A stretch of DNA of 34,368 nucleotides, taken from positions 1 through 34,368 of the forward strand of contig CAZRHR010000022.1 of assembly GCA_964599915.1 (NCBI GenBank). The letters run 5' to 3'. Both the position numbers and the translations under genes were made by a program. The stretch is from CAZRHR01 sp964599915 (GTDB lineage: Bacteria; Bacteroidota; Bacteroidia; CAIKAF01). A model generated the notes under the pieces. That model had not been told where the DNA came from, searched no databases, and saw only the letters and a program-made list of their open reading frames with translations. Positions 15,902 through 23,451 of the stretch are shown piece by piece. The stretch's first letter is position 1, and each line of letters begins with the position of its first letter.

Positions 15902-17557
15902 ATGAAAATTCGTTTTTTAGCCCTAACCCTTTGGTTTGCAGCCCTTACTTTAAGTGCTCAGACCCCATCCACCCCAAGAAACTGGTTTCATTTACATCCT
16001 GAAGCCGATGGTTTTCAGGGAGTTTCTACTGAAAAAGGATATGAATTTGTTAAATCCAAGGGACGTACTTCACGTACGGTCGTGGTTGCTGTGATTGATT
16101 CCGGGATTGACATTGACCATGAGGATTTAAAAGACAACATCTGGGTCAATCTCAAAGAAATTCCAGGTAACGGCAAGGATGATGACAACAACGGTTACAT
16201 AGATGATATTCATGGCTGGAATTTTATCGGGGGCCGCAATGGCAGCCACACCGATAAAGATCCGTTAGAAGCTACGCGCATTGTAGCGGCCTGGAGTCAT
16301 CGATTCGACGGAAAATCTGCCAAAGATTTCAAGGGCATGGAAAGGATGCAGTTTGAAACTTATCAACGTGCCAAAGCTTTGGTAGAAAAGGAGGCCGGAG
16401 AAGCGACACAAAGCCTAAAATCCTATACCCGCATTAAAGAAGGACTTACCTCTTTGAATGATTTGGCCAAAAAGAAGGGAACCCATCCTGTAACCGCATC
16501 GAATCTTGGGAGCGTGGACATCAGCGAAAATCCTGAACTTGCCCAAGCCAAAGGCGTAGCCGCGTCTGTACTTGAAGGAGAGGATACCCTTGAAGACCTG
16601 ATTGAGCAATTACAGGGAGCGGTAGATCATTTTAAAACCGCCGCAGAATATCATTACAATGTTCGTTTTAATCCCCGTGCCACCGTTGTGGGAGATAATT
16701 ACAACGACAGCCGTGAGCGCAATTATGGCAACAACGACGTAGAAGGTCCAGATCCCTTACATGGTACCCACGTAGCCGGAATCATTGGTGCAGTTCGCAA
16801 CAATGGATTGGGCATGGACGGCGTCGCAGACAATGTAAAAATCATGGTTTTGCGTGCTGTGCCCGATGGAGATGAGCGGGACAAAGATGTCGCCAATGCC
16901 ATTCGCTATGCGGCAGATAATGGCGCACAAATTATCAATATGAGCTTTGGAAAAGCATTTTCATGGGACAAGCAAGCCGTGGACGAAGCAGTTCAATATG
17001 CGCTTTCCAAAGGTGTTTTAATGATTCATGCTGCCGGGAATGAGAGTAAAAACATAGATGTTCACCCGAATTTCCCCAACCGGAATTATGCCACTGGTGG
17101 TGTTGCTCCCCATTGGATTGAAGTAGGTGCCTTGTCCTTTAAAAAAGGACCACAAGCCATTGCTACTTTTTCCAACTATGGACGGAAACAAGTAGATATT
17201 TTTTCACCCGGTGTGAAAATTTATGCCACAGTGCCAAACAATGAATATAAAGATTTACAGGGTACCTCTATGGCAGCGCCAGTAGTAGCTGGTGTGGCAG
17301 CCGCAGTGTGGTCCTATTATCCCGAACTTACGGTTTTGGAACTTAAATCTGTATTATTAAAGTCAGCTCAAGCCATAGCCGGCCCACAAATCATTCCATT
17401 TAATGAAGATATGCCAGACCGCAAAATGAAAAAAGACAAAGAAGGCAATCCGGTAGATGGCATGCGCACCATGGCGAAAGTGTCCGGAACCGGCGGCGTA
17501 GTCAATTTATTCTATGCCTTTCAATTGGCCGACCAAATGGTGGCCAAAAAGAAATAA
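15902..17557 (+). CDS. Subtilisin-like S8 serine protease with large insertion, no sorting domain
   Basis: 551 residues from the ATG at 15902 (MKIRFLALTLWFAALTLSAQ, a signal peptide). An ATG ten codons upstream is in frame but would break up the signal peptide. Catalytic triad: D66 (VAVIDSGID), H288 (HGTHVAG) and S456 (GTSMAAP), with the oxyanion Asn in AAGNES. The spacing from Asp to His is 222 residues, far above the 30-40 of plain subtilisins; about 150 of these (roughly 122-275) are mostly charged and probably helical. A calcium-loop-like KDDDNNGYIDD precedes the insertion. Subtilisin Novo-like proteins of Bacteroidota share this kind of insertion. There is no lipobox and no C-terminal T9SS domain, so the periplasm is the likely site. 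The HAD phosphatase gene follows by 2 nt. Confidence 0.94.
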   Translation: MKIRFLALTLWFAALTLSAQTPSTPRNWFHLHPEADGFQGVSTEKGYEFVKSKGRTSRTVVVAVIDSGIDIDHEDLKDNIWVNLKEIPGNGKDDDNNGYIDDIHGWNFIGGRNGSHTDKDPLEATRIVAAWSHRFDGKSAKDFKGMERMQFETYQRAKALVEKEAGEATQSLKSYTRIKEGLTSLNDLAKKKGTHPVTASNLGSVDISENPELAQAKGVAASVLEGEDTLEDLIEQLQGAVDHFKTAAEYHYNVRFNPRATVVGDNYNDSRERNYGNNDVEGPDPLHGTHVAGIIGAVRNNGLGMDGVADNVKIMVLRAVPDGDERDKDVANAIRYAADNGAQIINMSFGKAFSWDKQAVDEAVQYALSKGVLMIHAAGNESKNIDVHPNFPNRNYATGGVAPHWIEVGALSFKKGPQAIATFSNYGRKQVDIFSPGVKIYATVPNNEYKDLQGTSMAAPVVAGVAAAVWSYYPELTVLELKSVLLKSAQAIAGPQIIPFNEDMPDRKMKKDKEGNPVDGMRTMAKVSGTGGVVNLFYAFQLADQMVAKKK

Positions 17558-17559
17558 GC

Positions 17560-18168
17560 ATGTCTTCATCCGGTGATGTAAAAGTCCTGGCGCTGTTTGA
17601 TTTTGATGAGACGTTGACCATGAGGGATACCCTCCCTGCATTTTTAGCGTTTCTGCAACCGGCGCCGGGATTTTATTTTAATGCGATACAAGCACTTCCT
17701 GCCATTTTGTGGTGGAAACTTGGTTTTTCTACGAACCAAAAGGCCAAGGAGGCCTTGATGGGTGCCTTTATGGAAGGAAAAACCCTTGTTGAATTGGAAG
17801 AAAAAGGAAGACATTTTTCCAAGGAAATTATGCCCGGCTTATGGCGCAAAGAAGCGGTGGATAAATTAAAATGGCACCTAGCCGCAGGGCATGAGGTTTG
17901 GGTAGTGAGTGCCTCCTGTGAAACTTGGGTGGTTCCTGCGATGTCCATTTTCCCGGAGGTTCGGGTCATAGGAAGTCAATTGGCGGTATGTCAAGGACTC
18001 GTTTCAGGACAATTGGAGGGAAAAAATTGCCATGGCCCTGAAAAAGTAAAACGTATTCATGAAGCCATTGCCGTTTCTTCTTTTGCAACCATTTATGCCT
18101 ATGGAGATAGTAAAGGCGACCACGAAATGTTGGCGCTTGCAGATCAGGCATTTTATAGAAGATTTTAA
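17560..18168 (+). CDS. HAD-IB family phosphatase (SerB-like fold)
   Basis: 202 residues. All HAD motifs are visible: motif I DFDETLT (D14 nucleophile, D16 acid/base), motif II VSAS, a Lys in the GPEKVKRI stretch and motif III/IV YGDSKGDHEML. The helical cap between motifs I and II is of the IB type. Relatives dephosphorylate phosphoserine, phosphoethanolamine/phosphocholine or similar small phosphomonoesters. The substrate here cannot be read from sequence. SerB activity is one possibility, since serA and serC lie elsewhere in the window without serB, but this protein is rather distant from classical SerB. It is translated from an ATG 2 nt after the subtilase stop and is probably co-transcribed with it. 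Confidence 0.88.
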   Translation: MSSSGDVKVLALFDFDETLTMRDTLPAFLAFLQPAPGFYFNAIQALPAILWWKLGFSTNQKAKEALMGAFMEGKTLVELEEKGRHFSKEIMPGLWRKEAVDKLKWHLAAGHEVWVVSASCETWVVPAMSIFPEVRVIGSQLAVCQGLVSGQLEGKNCHGPEKVKRIHEAIAVSSFATIYAYGDSKGDHEMLALADQAFYRRF

Positions 18169-18219
18169 AAGGAAATATAAAATTTTGGGGAGCGCTCACG
18201 TTTTCCAAGTGTCAGATTG

Positions 18220-18227
18220 TATCTTTA
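18220..18227 (+). promoter_or_regulatory. Possible -7 element (TATCTTTA) of the enoyl-CoA hydratase gene
   Basis: TATCTTTA differs from TAnnTTTG only in the last base and lies 4 nt before the ATG at 18232, in the 63-nt gap after the HAD gene. Confidence 0.3.
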
Positions 18228-18231
18228 ACGC

Positions 18232-19005
18232 ATGGCACAAGCATATATCCTATCCGATTTAGAAGAAGGTATTCTTACCTTAACGATAAACCGTCCGGAC
18301 AAGTTAAATGCACTGAACCGGGAAGTAATCCTTGGATTGAGCTCCGCCCTCGACGAGGCACATCAGCATCCGGAAGTTCGGGCTGTTATCATCACGGGAA
18401 GTGGAGAAAAGGCCTTTGTGGCCGGTGCAGATATTTCTGAATTTGCCAGCTTTTCCAAAGAGGAAGGCGCTCGGCTAGCCGCAGAAGGTCAGCAACTATT
18501 ATTTGACAAAGTAGCTTATTTTTCCCGGCCTGTGATCGCTGCTGTAAATGGATTCGCGTTGGGAGGCGGTTTAGAATTGGCCATGTCTGCTCACGTTCGA
18601 TTGGCTGCCACCCATGCCAAAATGGGCCTTCCCGAAGTTTCACTTGGCGTTATTCCAGGATATGGAGGCACCCAGCGTTTACCCCAATTGGTGGGAGCCG
18701 GAAGGGCATTTGAGATGATTTTCAGTGCCAAAATGATTGATGCACAGCAAGCATTAAACTACGGCTTGGTGAATGCGGTATATGAAGGGGCCGAATTATT
18801 GGCAGCCGCAAAAGAACTGGCACGTAGTTTTTTAAGAAACTCAACCCAAGCCCATGGCGCCGCCATTCAGGCCATGCAAGCCGGCTTGCGAGGGGACGAT
18901 GGATATGCAGCAGAAATAAAGGCTTTTGGAAACTGCTTTCAATCGACAGATTTTGTAGAAGGAACCACCGCCTTTCTGTCCAAAAGAAAGCCGCAATTTT
19001 CCTGA
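18232..19005 (+). CDS. Enoyl-CoA hydratase/isomerase (crotonase family)
   Basis: 257 residues, the normal crotonase length. Signatures: NRPDKLNALN near the N-terminus, the CoA/oxyanion loop AFVAGADISE (61-70), NGFALGGGLELAM with catalytic Glu E115, and GLPEVSLGVIPGYGGTQRL with the second Glu E135. Both glutamates of true hydratases are kept, so hydration of 2-enoyl-CoA (beta-oxidation, or crotonyl-CoA in amino-acid breakdown) is the likely reaction. Chain-length preference cannot be told. It is cytoplasmic. The BASS transporter gene follows by 9 nt and is probably in the same transcript, although a functional link is not obvious. Confidence 0.94.
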   Translation: MAQAYILSDLEEGILTLTINRPDKLNALNREVILGLSSALDEAHQHPEVRAVIITGSGEKAFVAGADISEFASFSKEEGARLAAEGQQLLFDKVAYFSRPVIAAVNGFALGGGLELAMSAHVRLAATHAKMGLPEVSLGVIPGYGGTQRLPQLVGAGRAFEMIFSAKMIDAQQALNYGLVNAVYEGAELLAAAKELARSFLRNSTQAHGAAIQAMQAGLRGDDGYAAEIKAFGNCFQSTDFVEGTTAFLSKRKPQFS

Positions 19006-19014
19006 TCCAACCGA

Positions 19015-19908
19015 GTGCTTAGTACCCACTTTTTTTCGGAACTCATGCTGCCAGTGTCTCTGGCATTGATTATGTTCAGCATGGGCTTGGCCTTAACTTT
19101 GGATGATTTCAGACAAATTTTTCGTCATCCAAAGGAAGTAACCTTGGGTCTAGTGGCCCAAATGTTATTCTTACCTGTTTTAGCTTTTGGGATTGCGTGG
19201 ATTGCCCCAATTTCCCAAGCCATGAAAGTGGGTATTATATTGGTTGCCATTTGTCCAGGCGGGGCAACTTCTAATTTAATCAACTACTTGCTCAACGGGA
19301 ATTTGGCTTTATGCGTCAGCTTGACCAGCCTAAATGCTTTTCTCACTCAATTTAGTATTCCATTGTTGCTGAATCTCGCCATTTTCAGTTTTTTGGGTGG
19401 AGAAGCCAAAGTAAACCTGCCTTTTTGGGATGCGGTGCTTGAGATATTTCTCGTGACCTTATTACCCGTAGCACTTGGGGTTTGGTTTCAGGGACAATGG
19501 AATGCGGTAGCTCAGAAGCTAAGAAAACCCTTGAAATATTTAATGCCCATGCTCTTGGGGATTGCTATGGTAGGTGCTGCATTTTTCGAGAAAAAAAATG
19601 TGCCTCCGGTAGATTTCATGGATTATTTGCCCGTTATTCCTTGGTTACTTCTATTAAATTTTGGTGCCATGATGGGTTCTTACCGATTGACAAGTTGGTT
19701 AGGTTATCCCGCAAGAACAGGCATGACCATTGCCGTGGAGGTTGGGTTACAAAATACAGGCATGGCCATTATGTTGGCTACAGGATCCGCCCTTAGGGAT
19801 GCGCCAGAAATTGCCGTTCCTGCATCCATTTATGCCTTATTTTCATTTTTTACCACAGGCGGCTGGGCTTGGTATGTAGCAAGGAAGCATCAAATTTTAA
19901 AGCGATAA
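19015..19908 (+). CDS. BASS-family (bile acid:Na+ symporter) transporter
   Basis: 297 residues from the GTG at 19015, or 287 from the ATG at 19045. The first helix begins at about residue 11, so either start is possible; the GTG gives the more usual length and is close to the upstream stop. Eight to ten hydrophobic helices. Family landmarks: IMFSMGLALTLDDF in the first helix, the conserved CPGGATSNLINYLLNG and VEVGLQNTGMAIMLA. These two elements form the crossover helices and sodium sites in characterised members. Substrates in the family include bile acids, pantoate, pyruvate and other organic anions. The substrate here is unknown. The gene ends an operon with the enoyl-CoA hydratase. Confidence 0.9.
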   Translation: MLSTHFFSELMLPVSLALIMFSMGLALTLDDFRQIFRHPKEVTLGLVAQMLFLPVLAFGIAWIAPISQAMKVGIILVAICPGGATSNLINYLLNGNLALCVSLTSLNAFLTQFSIPLLLNLAIFSFLGGEAKVNLPFWDAVLEIFLVTLLPVALGVWFQGQWNAVAQKLRKPLKYLMPMLLGIAMVGAAFFEKKNVPPVDFMDYLPVIPWLLLLNFGAMMGSYRLTSWLGYPARTGMTIAVEVGLQNTGMAIMLATGSALRDAPEIAVPASIYALFSFFTTGGWAWYVARKHQILKR

Positions 19909-20187
19909 TTTTTTGGAAGCTCCATGTATAAAGACATTATACTTTGGATGGATTAGGGTTAAACGGGAGCAAATAATGACCCCTATTTCTTCATTACAAC
20001 GCGCCCATTCTTGTGGAAGGATACGTTCTATATAGGCGAGATAATAAGTAAAAGGATGGTTGAACTGGGTTGAATTTGGGGAATAAATAAAATCCAACGA
20101 ATTCACGACCCGTGGATTTTAAATGCTGGATGATTTAGGGGAAACAGGCATGCATCCTGACCGAGGCGGCCGGATGGACATCCCTTG

Positions 20188-20205
20188 GGACGGGCGCAGC
20201 CGTCC
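20188..20205. repeat. 6-bp GC hairpin inside the non-coding stretch
   Basis: GGACGG (20188-20193) and CCGTCC (20200-20205) are perfect complements around a 6-nt loop. A TCCC/GGGA palindrome (20181-20190) abuts it. No T-tract follows, so it is not an evident terminator. Confidence 0.4.
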
Positions 20206-20501
20206 GTTCAACCATGCGATGCGGCCTTTACCTTTCTGTTGGTCGGACTTTATTTTACTTTTCCTTTTTCCAACGTTCGATATTTTATCCGCATCTAAAT
20301 AAAAAATAGGAGCGAGACCAAACGCCCCCTGTCTCAGGCCCGAGATTCCCGCCTTTTCATGTCCACAAAGCGCGCTCTGCGTCAACAAAAAAGCTCCTCT
20401 GAGACCCCCAGTGAAGGTAGAAACTCGCCCAAAAGCGATGCCCTACGTTCACCAACAGACTTCACATCTTATACACCCGAAGTGTTCTTCGCCACCCCAT
20501 A

Positions 20502-20525
20502 ATACGTGACGAAGCAAGAACGTAT
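20502..20525. repeat. Inverted repeat ATACGT/ACGTAT
   Basis: ATACGT (20502-20507) and ACGTAT (20520-20525) are separated by 12 nt. Short, and possibly chance; it lies in the gene-free stretch downstream of the desuccinylase-like gene. Confidence 0.3.
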
Positions 20526-20741
20526 GTTTGGGTAAAGGAGAATGGTTATCACACGTGGATGAACAAATTTACAATGTCAATACCCCCATTGTCAAGAGGT
20601 AAAATCACTTTTTTTTCAAATAATCTGAAAAACCAATGCATTTATGGTTAAATTAATATAATTTCCCATCCAGGCTTTGCAAATCATGACCAATACCCCC
20701 CAACAAAGACTGGCAATTCAATTGGTTTACGAAAATTTCCT

Positions 20742-21725
20742 TTAATCTATACCCAAATGAACTAACGCATCCCCTAAATTCACCACAGGCCTATAGTTTA
20801 CACCAATCACATACCCCTCCTTCGGTGACAACATCATCTCACGGTCCTTCCCCAATGTATCGCTTATAATTCCTAACTGCTGCCCCTTCCTCACCCATTC
20901 CCCCGGCTCTACAAAGGGCTGAAATAAACCGGCATTCTTCGCCCGTACCCAACTCATTTTTGAAATGTCATGGCGGGTCTTACGCTGTGGCGTAGCGTCC
21001 TCCCTTAACATGCCAAAATGATGCAAAAACCGCTGAACGCCCTCCACGCCCTCGGCAATGGCATGCTGGTCGAAACGCAAGGTCTCCCCGCCCTCATACA
21101 CAATAATATGTTTCCCCATTTTGGCCGCTGCATGCCGCAAACTCCCGGCACGTAAAGGCGCATCTATGGTAAAGGGCGCAGAAAAGGCCTCGGCCAACGC
21201 ACGATTTACCGGATCTTTTAACACCGCCCTGATTTGCGGAAAATTATATCGGCTCTCCCCACCCGTATGAAAATCAACCCCAACGTCCACCAACGGTAAA
21301 ATATGTTGATGAATGTAATACGCCAAACGGGAAGCCAAGGAGCCTTTAGATGTTCCGGGAAAACTACGATTCACATCCTTACTAAAAACCGGCTCCCGAC
21401 TAAAATTGATAAACCCAAAAATATTCACCAACGGAATGGAAATCGTGGCACCACGCAATGGGATATGATACCCACTGCGCAAAACCCTACGCATAATTTC
21501 TACCCCATTTAACTCATCTCCATGCAATCCTCCCATCAATAAAACCACCGGCCCTGGCTCCAATGCCCTACTCACTACCACAGGAATATCTATGGCCGTC
21601 CCCGACGCCAACCGAGCAATCGGTACAAATAAGGTATGGGTCTCGCCGGGTAAAATCGGCGTGTCATGTATCACAAACGCATCACGCGTTGATTTTGTCC
21701 CGCTGGATTTTTTTCTGCCCGCCAT
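20742..21725 (-). CDS. Succinylglutamate desuccinylase/aspartoacylase-family zinc hydrolase
   Basis: 327 residues. Zinc ligands are recognisable: H68 and E71 in GGLHGDELNG, and H153 in DFHTGG. DVNRSFPG (117-124) matches the substrate-binding DxNRxFPG of this carboxypeptidase-like family. E211 in VYEGGE is the likely catalytic base. The C-terminal part (about 265-327) looks like a small barrel with a lipoyl/biotinyl-like hairpin (FVEPGEWVRKGQQLG), common in this clade. Characterised relatives remove succinyl or acetyl groups from amino acids; this subclass has no settled substrate. Its ATG lies inside the 3' end of rimK (44-nt overlap, different frame), implying coupled expression. A linked job, such as acting on the glutamate tails that RimK adds or on free acyl-glutamates, is inferred. 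Confidence 0.9.
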   Translation of the reverse strand: MAGRKKSSGTKSTRDAFVIHDTPILPGETHTLFVPIARLASGTAIDIPVVVSRALEPGPVVLLMGGLHGDELNGVEIMRRVLRSGYHIPLRGATISIPLVNIFGFINFSREPVFSKDVNRSFPGTSKGSLASRLAYYIHQHILPLVDVGVDFHTGGESRYNFPQIRAVLKDPVNRALAEAFSAPFTIDAPLRAGSLRHAAAKMGKHIIVYEGGETLRFDQHAIAEGVEGVQRFLHHFGMLREDATPQRKTRHDISKMSWVRAKNAGLFQPFVEPGEWVRKGQQLGIISDTLGKDREMMLSPKEGYVIGVNYRPVVNLGDALVHLGID

Positions 21726-22590
21726 TTTTCTCTAAATATCGAATGATTTCACCCGCAATATTTTTTCCTGTGGCGCCTTCTATGCCTTCCAATCCAGGTG
21801 ATGAATTCACCTCCATAACCAATGGACCGCGCCGGCTCTGAAGCATATCCACACCAGCAACGCCCAAACCCATGGCTTTGGCTGCCGCTACAGCTGTTTC
21901 ACGCTCCTCCCTCGAAAGTTTAATCACCGAGGCATGACCTCCCCGATGCAAATTACTTCGGAATTCGCCTTCCTTCCCTTGTCGCTTCATCGCGCCGACC
22001 ACCTTTCCATCCACCACAAACGCTCGAATATCTGCCCCTCCGGCTTCTTTGATAAATTCTTGTACAATAATGCGAACCTTTAGACTGTGAAACGCTTCGA
22101 TAACAGAATTGGCTGCATTTTTATTCTCTGCCAACACTACACCTAACCCTTGAGTACCCTCCAATAACTTAATTATCACAGGTAAACTTCCAATCTCCTC
22201 CAAAATCTCATCAATGTTACGGGCAAAATTGGTAAAAACGGTCTTTGGCAAACCAATGCCGGCGCGAGCCAATATTTGTAGGCTGCGCAGCTTATCCCTC
22301 GACCGAATCAATGCCTGACTTTCTACCGCCGTAAACACTTTCATCATCTCAAATTGCCGAACTACCGCTGAACCATAAAAAGTCACGGAAGCTCCAATCC
22401 GTGGAATCACCGCATCGATGTCATCCAAATAATGGTCGCGATAATAAATCCTTGGACTTTTCTTCTCTATCACAATGTTGCACCGTAAATGATCCACCAC
22501 TTCCACACGGTGACCGCGGTTCAAACCTTCTTCCACCAACCTCCGGGTAGAATATAAATTGGCGTTTCTGGATAAAATGGCAATTTTCAT
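21682..22590 (-). CDS. rimK: RimK, ATP-grasp glutamate ligase for ribosomal protein S6
   Basis: 302 residues, nearly the length of E. coli RimK and very similar throughout by recall of that protein. Shared stretches include MKIAILSRN, DAVIPRIGASVTFYG, RSRDKLRSLQ, KLLEGTQGLGVVLAE (with ATP-binding K141), QEFIKEAGGADIRAFVV, RSNLHRGG and VMEVNSSPGLEGIE (E260 and N262 as Mg ligands). RimK adds glutamates to the C-terminus of ribosomal protein S6 and in vitro makes poly-glutamate. Its 3' end overlaps the desuccinylase-like gene by 44 nt; within the overlap is a run of seven A residues. Upstream, a TACCTTCG element lies 14 nt before the ATG (one mismatch to TAnnTTTG). The MazG-like gene ends 64 nt upstream. 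Confidence 0.94.
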   Translation of the reverse strand: MKIAILSRNANLYSTRRLVEEGLNRGHRVEVVDHLRCNIVIEKKSPRIYYRDHYLDDIDAVIPRIGASVTFYGSAVVRQFEMMKVFTAVESQALIRSRDKLRSLQILARAGIGLPKTVFTNFARNIDEILEEIGSLPVIIKLLEGTQGLGVVLAENKNAANSVIEAFHSLKVRIIVQEFIKEAGGADIRAFVVDGKVVGAMKRQGKEGEFRSNLHRGGHASVIKLSREERETAVAAAKAMGLGVAGVDMLQSRRGPLVMEVNSSPGLEGIEGATGKNIAGEIIRYLEKNGGQKKIQRDKINA

Positions 22591-22654
22591 ATCCGCTTGA
22601 AATTCGAAGGTAAGATACAGTTTTTTACACCGCTTACAGGGTTCATTAAAAGTT

Positions 22655-22975
22655 CTATAGCTTGGGATTATTCCGGTGCCTGTCCCGGTCTCTTTGCACC
22701 TTTTTCTCTATGTTTTTCTCTAAAGCCGCTGTTAAATCTACCCCGGACTGGTTGGCCAAACACACCAAAACCCACAACACATCGGCCATTTCATCGCCCA
22801 AATCTCCTTGCTCACCGGGCTTAAAACTTTGCTCGCCATAGGTGCGCGCCATCAACCGTGCCAATTCACCCACTTCTTCCGTAAGGATGGCCATATTGGT
22901 CAAATGGTTAAAATACCGCACCCCATGGGTCTGGATGTACTCATCCACCGTCTTTTGCAACATCTCAAGGGTCAT
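22655..22975 (-). CDS. MazG-like nucleotide pyrophosphohydrolase
   Basis: 106 residues, a single-domain all-alpha NTP pyrophosphatase. The metal-binding pattern EEVGE (E33, E34, E37) and GDEMADVLW (D61, E62, D65) is the MazG EExxE...DExxD signature. An Arg/Lys-rich tail ends the protein. Short MazG-like enzymes hydrolyse (d)NTPs to monophosphates and PPi and are thought to clean up non-canonical nucleotides. The substrate is undefined here. Its ATG overlaps the dtd stop by 4 nt (ATGA), so the two are translationally coupled. Confidence 0.9.
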   Translation of the reverse strand: MTLEMLQKTVDEYIQTHGVRYFNHLTNMAILTEEVGELARLMARTYGEQSFKPGEQGDLGDEMADVLWVLVCLANQSGVDLTAALEKNIEKKVQRDRDRHRNNPKL

Positions 22976-23430
22976 AAATCTCTGTGTTTTGAATCCATCA
23001 AAAGGGTCACCGGACCATCATTCACTAAATGTACCTGCATGTCGGCGCCGAAAACGCCGGTTTCTACTGGTCCTTGCAATTCTTGGGACATGGACCTTAC
23101 AAACATTTCCATCATAAGCTTGGCAAATTCAGGCTTTCCAGCCCGGGTAAAAGACGGCCGCTGCCCTTTTCGCACATCTGCAAACAAGGTAAATTGTGAC
23201 ACCACCAAACACTGGCCATCCGGCAAATCCAATAAGCTCTTATTCATCCGACCGGACTTATCGGAAAATATTCGAAGACGGGGAATCTTATAACATAAAT
23301 GCTGCACATCCTCTACCCCATCCGCATCTTCTATGCCCACAAGCAACAATAAACCTTGCTCAATGGCTCCAACCACCTTACCCCCTACTTCCACACGGGC
23401 AGATTTCACCCGCTGTACCACCACACGCAT
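22972..23430 (-). CDS. dtd: D-aminoacyl-tRNA deacylase
   Basis: 152 residues, the usual DTD length. Both active-site signatures are present: SQFTL (78-82, with FADVRKGQRPSF after it) and NDGPVT (137-142), which contribute the cross-subunit Gly-cis-Pro motif that rejects L-amino acids. The start MRVVVQRVKSARVEV is typical. The enzyme hydrolyses D-aminoacyl-tRNAs (and Gly-tRNA-Ala) and so proofreads translation. It works as a cytoplasmic homodimer. It lies 21 nt downstream of the namZ stop and overlaps the MazG-like gene by 4 nt; the dtd-mazG pair is a housekeeping arrangement. Confidence 0.96.
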   Translation of the reverse strand: MRVVVQRVKSARVEVGGKVVGAIEQGLLLLVGIEDADGVEDVQHLCYKIPRLRIFSDKSGRMNKSLLDLPDGQCLVVSQFTLFADVRKGQRPSFTRAGKPEFAKLMMEMFVRSMSQELQGPVETGVFGADMQVHLVNDGPVTLLMDSKHRDL

Positions 23431-23451
23431 ACCAATAAATAATTTAAAGGA

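Larger units (their letters stand above)
19909..20741. other. 833-nt stretch between convergent genes with a GC-rich structured core; no convincing gene
   Basis: Both flanking genes end here, so no promoters are needed. I find no tRNA, rRNA or recognised ncRNA and no known protein. The minus strand has two short reading frames (19897-20106, 69 codons; 20119-20388, 89 codons). The second is basic (NGRLRPSQGMSIRPPRSG in its C-terminal third) and resembles nothing I can name. The core at about 20125-20390 is visibly richer in GC than its AT-rich flanks and contains short perfect inverted repeats (CATCC/GGATG, 20153-20176; GGACGG/CCGTCC, 20188-20205; palindrome AGCGCGCT, 20369-20376). From about 20540 to 20740 the sequence is AT-rich. 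It could be a relic of a repeat or mobile element, a non-coding RNA, or decayed sequence. Confidence 0.6.

Noticed and set aside
20119..20388. RNase P-like motifs (AAGTCCG, ACAGAAA) on the minus strand
   Set aside because: The other conserved RNase P segments and long-range pairings are missing; short matches only.
20119..20388. 89-codon minus-strand frame as a real gene
   Set aside because: No recognised domain, no promoter and unusual composition; kept only as part of the unexplained stretch.
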